Shown here piece by piece: positions 63,424 through 64,000 of a DNA stretch of 64,000 bases (the stretch's first letter is position 1; each line of letters opens with the position of its first letter). The stretch lies in NCBI RefSeq assembly GCF_009671205.1, contig NZ_CP045309.1:1984001-2048000 (forward strand). The letters are read 5' to 3'. The notes beneath the pieces were generated by a model. It was not told the origin of the DNA, searched no databases, and was given only the letters and a program-made list of their open reading frames with translations. The DNA is from Micromonospora terminaliae. GTDB taxonomy: Bacteria > Actinomycetota > Actinomycetes > Mycobacteriales > Micromonosporaceae. Both the position numbers and the translations under genes were made by a program.

Positions 63424-63578
63424 ACCTGACACCACGAGCGATCGTCCGACCGGGACAGGTTGTGTCCGCTGGTGTCAGGTTCGCGGTGTGCCGACCGCCC
63501 GCACGGTGGGTGACTGGCTGTCAGGCGCCGCGATGACTGGTGCTGTCAGGCCGGAAGCGGGTTCGATCGGGTTGTCAG
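63424..63578. promoter_or_regulatory. cluster of TGTCAGG motifs with inverted repeat
   Basis: ACCTGACACCA (63424-63434) and its perfect inverse TGGTGTCAGGT (63470-63480), then GCTGTCAGG at 63517-63525 and 63542-63550, and TTGTCAG at 63572-63578. Same motif as upstream of the accessory and transfer operons. It lies between divergent genes. Confidence 0.55.
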
Positions 63579-63580
63579 CG

Positions 63581-63604
63581 GCGTACTGAGGATCGTCAGT
63601 ACGC
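63581..63604. promoter_or_regulatory. perfect palindrome upstream of 63631 gene
   Basis: Arms GCGTACTGA (63581-63589) and TCAGTACGC (63596-63604) with a six-base spacer, 27 bases before the ATG. It could be an operator or a short attenuator-like hairpin. Confidence 0.5.
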
Positions 63605-63630
63605 CCGCCGGTCCGGGGGCCACCGTGCCC

Positions 63631-64000
63631 ATGACCGATACCAACCGTCACAGCGCGCCGCTCCCCGTGGGAGACGTGGTGCCCGGTGACCCGCCCGTGC
63701 CGATCACCGTCTGGCCGGTCCCCGCCCCGCAGCCGGGCGAGACCATGTCCAACGAGATGGGCGTCCGGCTGGTCCACAACCTCACCCACCCGTCCGACCT
63801 GATCATCGACCTGGCTGGGGGCCCGCAGCTGGCCCGTGCCATCATCGCCGCACACCGCCGCAGCCACCTACAAGCAGCCTGCCAGGGCGGTTGGGGCCGC
63901 GAGGCGGCGACGCTGATCGTCAGCGGCTGGCCAGTCGACAACACCGATTCACCGGTCGAGTTCTTCGGACGCTGCCGGGAGAGCCTCGTGCCGGGCGGCT
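63631..64000 (+). CDS. methyltransferase-like protein, 3' end beyond window
   Basis: The first 123 residues of a protein running off the right edge. Start MTDTNRHSAPLPVGDVV, then a disordered Pro-rich stretch, then NEMGVRLVHNLTHPSDLIIDLAGGPQLARAIIAAHRRSHLQ, which looks like motif I of a Rossmann methyltransferase, and FFGRCRESLVPGG, which looks like its motif IV-V area. Proteins like this on actinobacterial elements may protect element DNA. The end is missing, so this is tentative. Confidence 0.55.
   Translation, partial: MTDTNRHSAPLPVGDVVPGDPPVPITVWPVPAPQPGETMSNEMGVRLVHNLTHPSDLIIDLAGGPQLARAIIAAHRRSHLQAACQGGWGREAATLIVSGWPVDNTDSPVEFFGRCRESLVPGG

Noticed and set aside
1..64000. CRISPR arrays, rRNA or tRNA genes
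   Set aside because: I saw no regularly spaced direct repeats of CRISPR type, no rRNA sequence, and no stretch with both a T-arm and anticodon arm of a tRNA.

Overview
The window comes from a high-GC actinobacterium. Codon use, GTG starts, SARP/BTAD and LysM proteins, NACHT and NB-ARC ATPases, DedA-like membrane proteins and an actinobacterial conjugation module all point that way. Micromonosporaceae or a close relative is my guess; that is inference, and no rRNA or tRNA gene is visible to confirm it. The whole stretch is accessory DNA: almost no housekeeping genes, many conflict-type ATPases, and several decayed mobile-element remnants.

Left part (1-12436). A tightly overlapping minus-strand operon encodes a DUF6361-type protein, a phospholipase-D-fold protein and a helicase cut by the window edge; it looks like an anti-phage module. 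Next come a tyrosine-recombinase remnant, a small gene with a probable one-base frameshift, a secreted SGNH esterase, a STAS remnant, an IS21 transposase remnant, and a translationally coupled pair made of a TerB-like membrane protein and a 482-residue protein of unknown family.

Middle part (12437-30414). A NACHT NTPase with glycine-rich membrane segments is coupled to a DedA-like membrane protein. After it lies a compact cluster (15625-25938) that joins isoprenoid and phospholipid chemistry: a class-1 isoprenoid-fold enzyme, a CDP-alcohol phosphatidyltransferase, an alpha/beta hydrolase, two PlsY-like acyltransferases, a trans-prenyl diphosphate synthase, a flippase-like membrane protein, a possible MpaB-type oxygenase, a PEP-synthase/rifampin-phosphotransferase-like enzyme and a UbiA prenyltransferase. 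I read it as an uncharacterised pathway for a prenylated or prenyl-ether glycerolipid. Then follow an amidase pseudogene, a HEAT-like regulatory protein and a secreted M23 peptidase.

Right part (30415-64000). This is an integrative conjugative element or conjugative plasmid. A divergent pair (Hsp70-like membrane protein; LysM-BTAD protein) is followed by a membrane NB-ARC/WD40 protein, an HTH protein with internal iteron-like repeats, an NlpC/P60 cell-wall hydrolase, a four-gene accessory operon including DUF932 and a winged-helix protein, and a type IV secretion operon (pilin, VirB6-like, PrgI-like, VirB4-like, coupling ATPase, replication-relaxation protein). Cargo includes a SUKH-like protein, a DinB-like protein, a methyltransferase and a three-gene operon encoding a coiled-coil membrane protein, a KAP NTPase and a CHAT caspase-like protease. 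A near-palindromic motif, GCTGTCAGG, recurs in the regions upstream of three divergent loci and suggests a shared regulator of the element.

The most promising undescribed systems are the isoprenoid-lipid cluster, the CHAT-KAP-membrane operon, and the helicase-PLD-DUF6361 operon.
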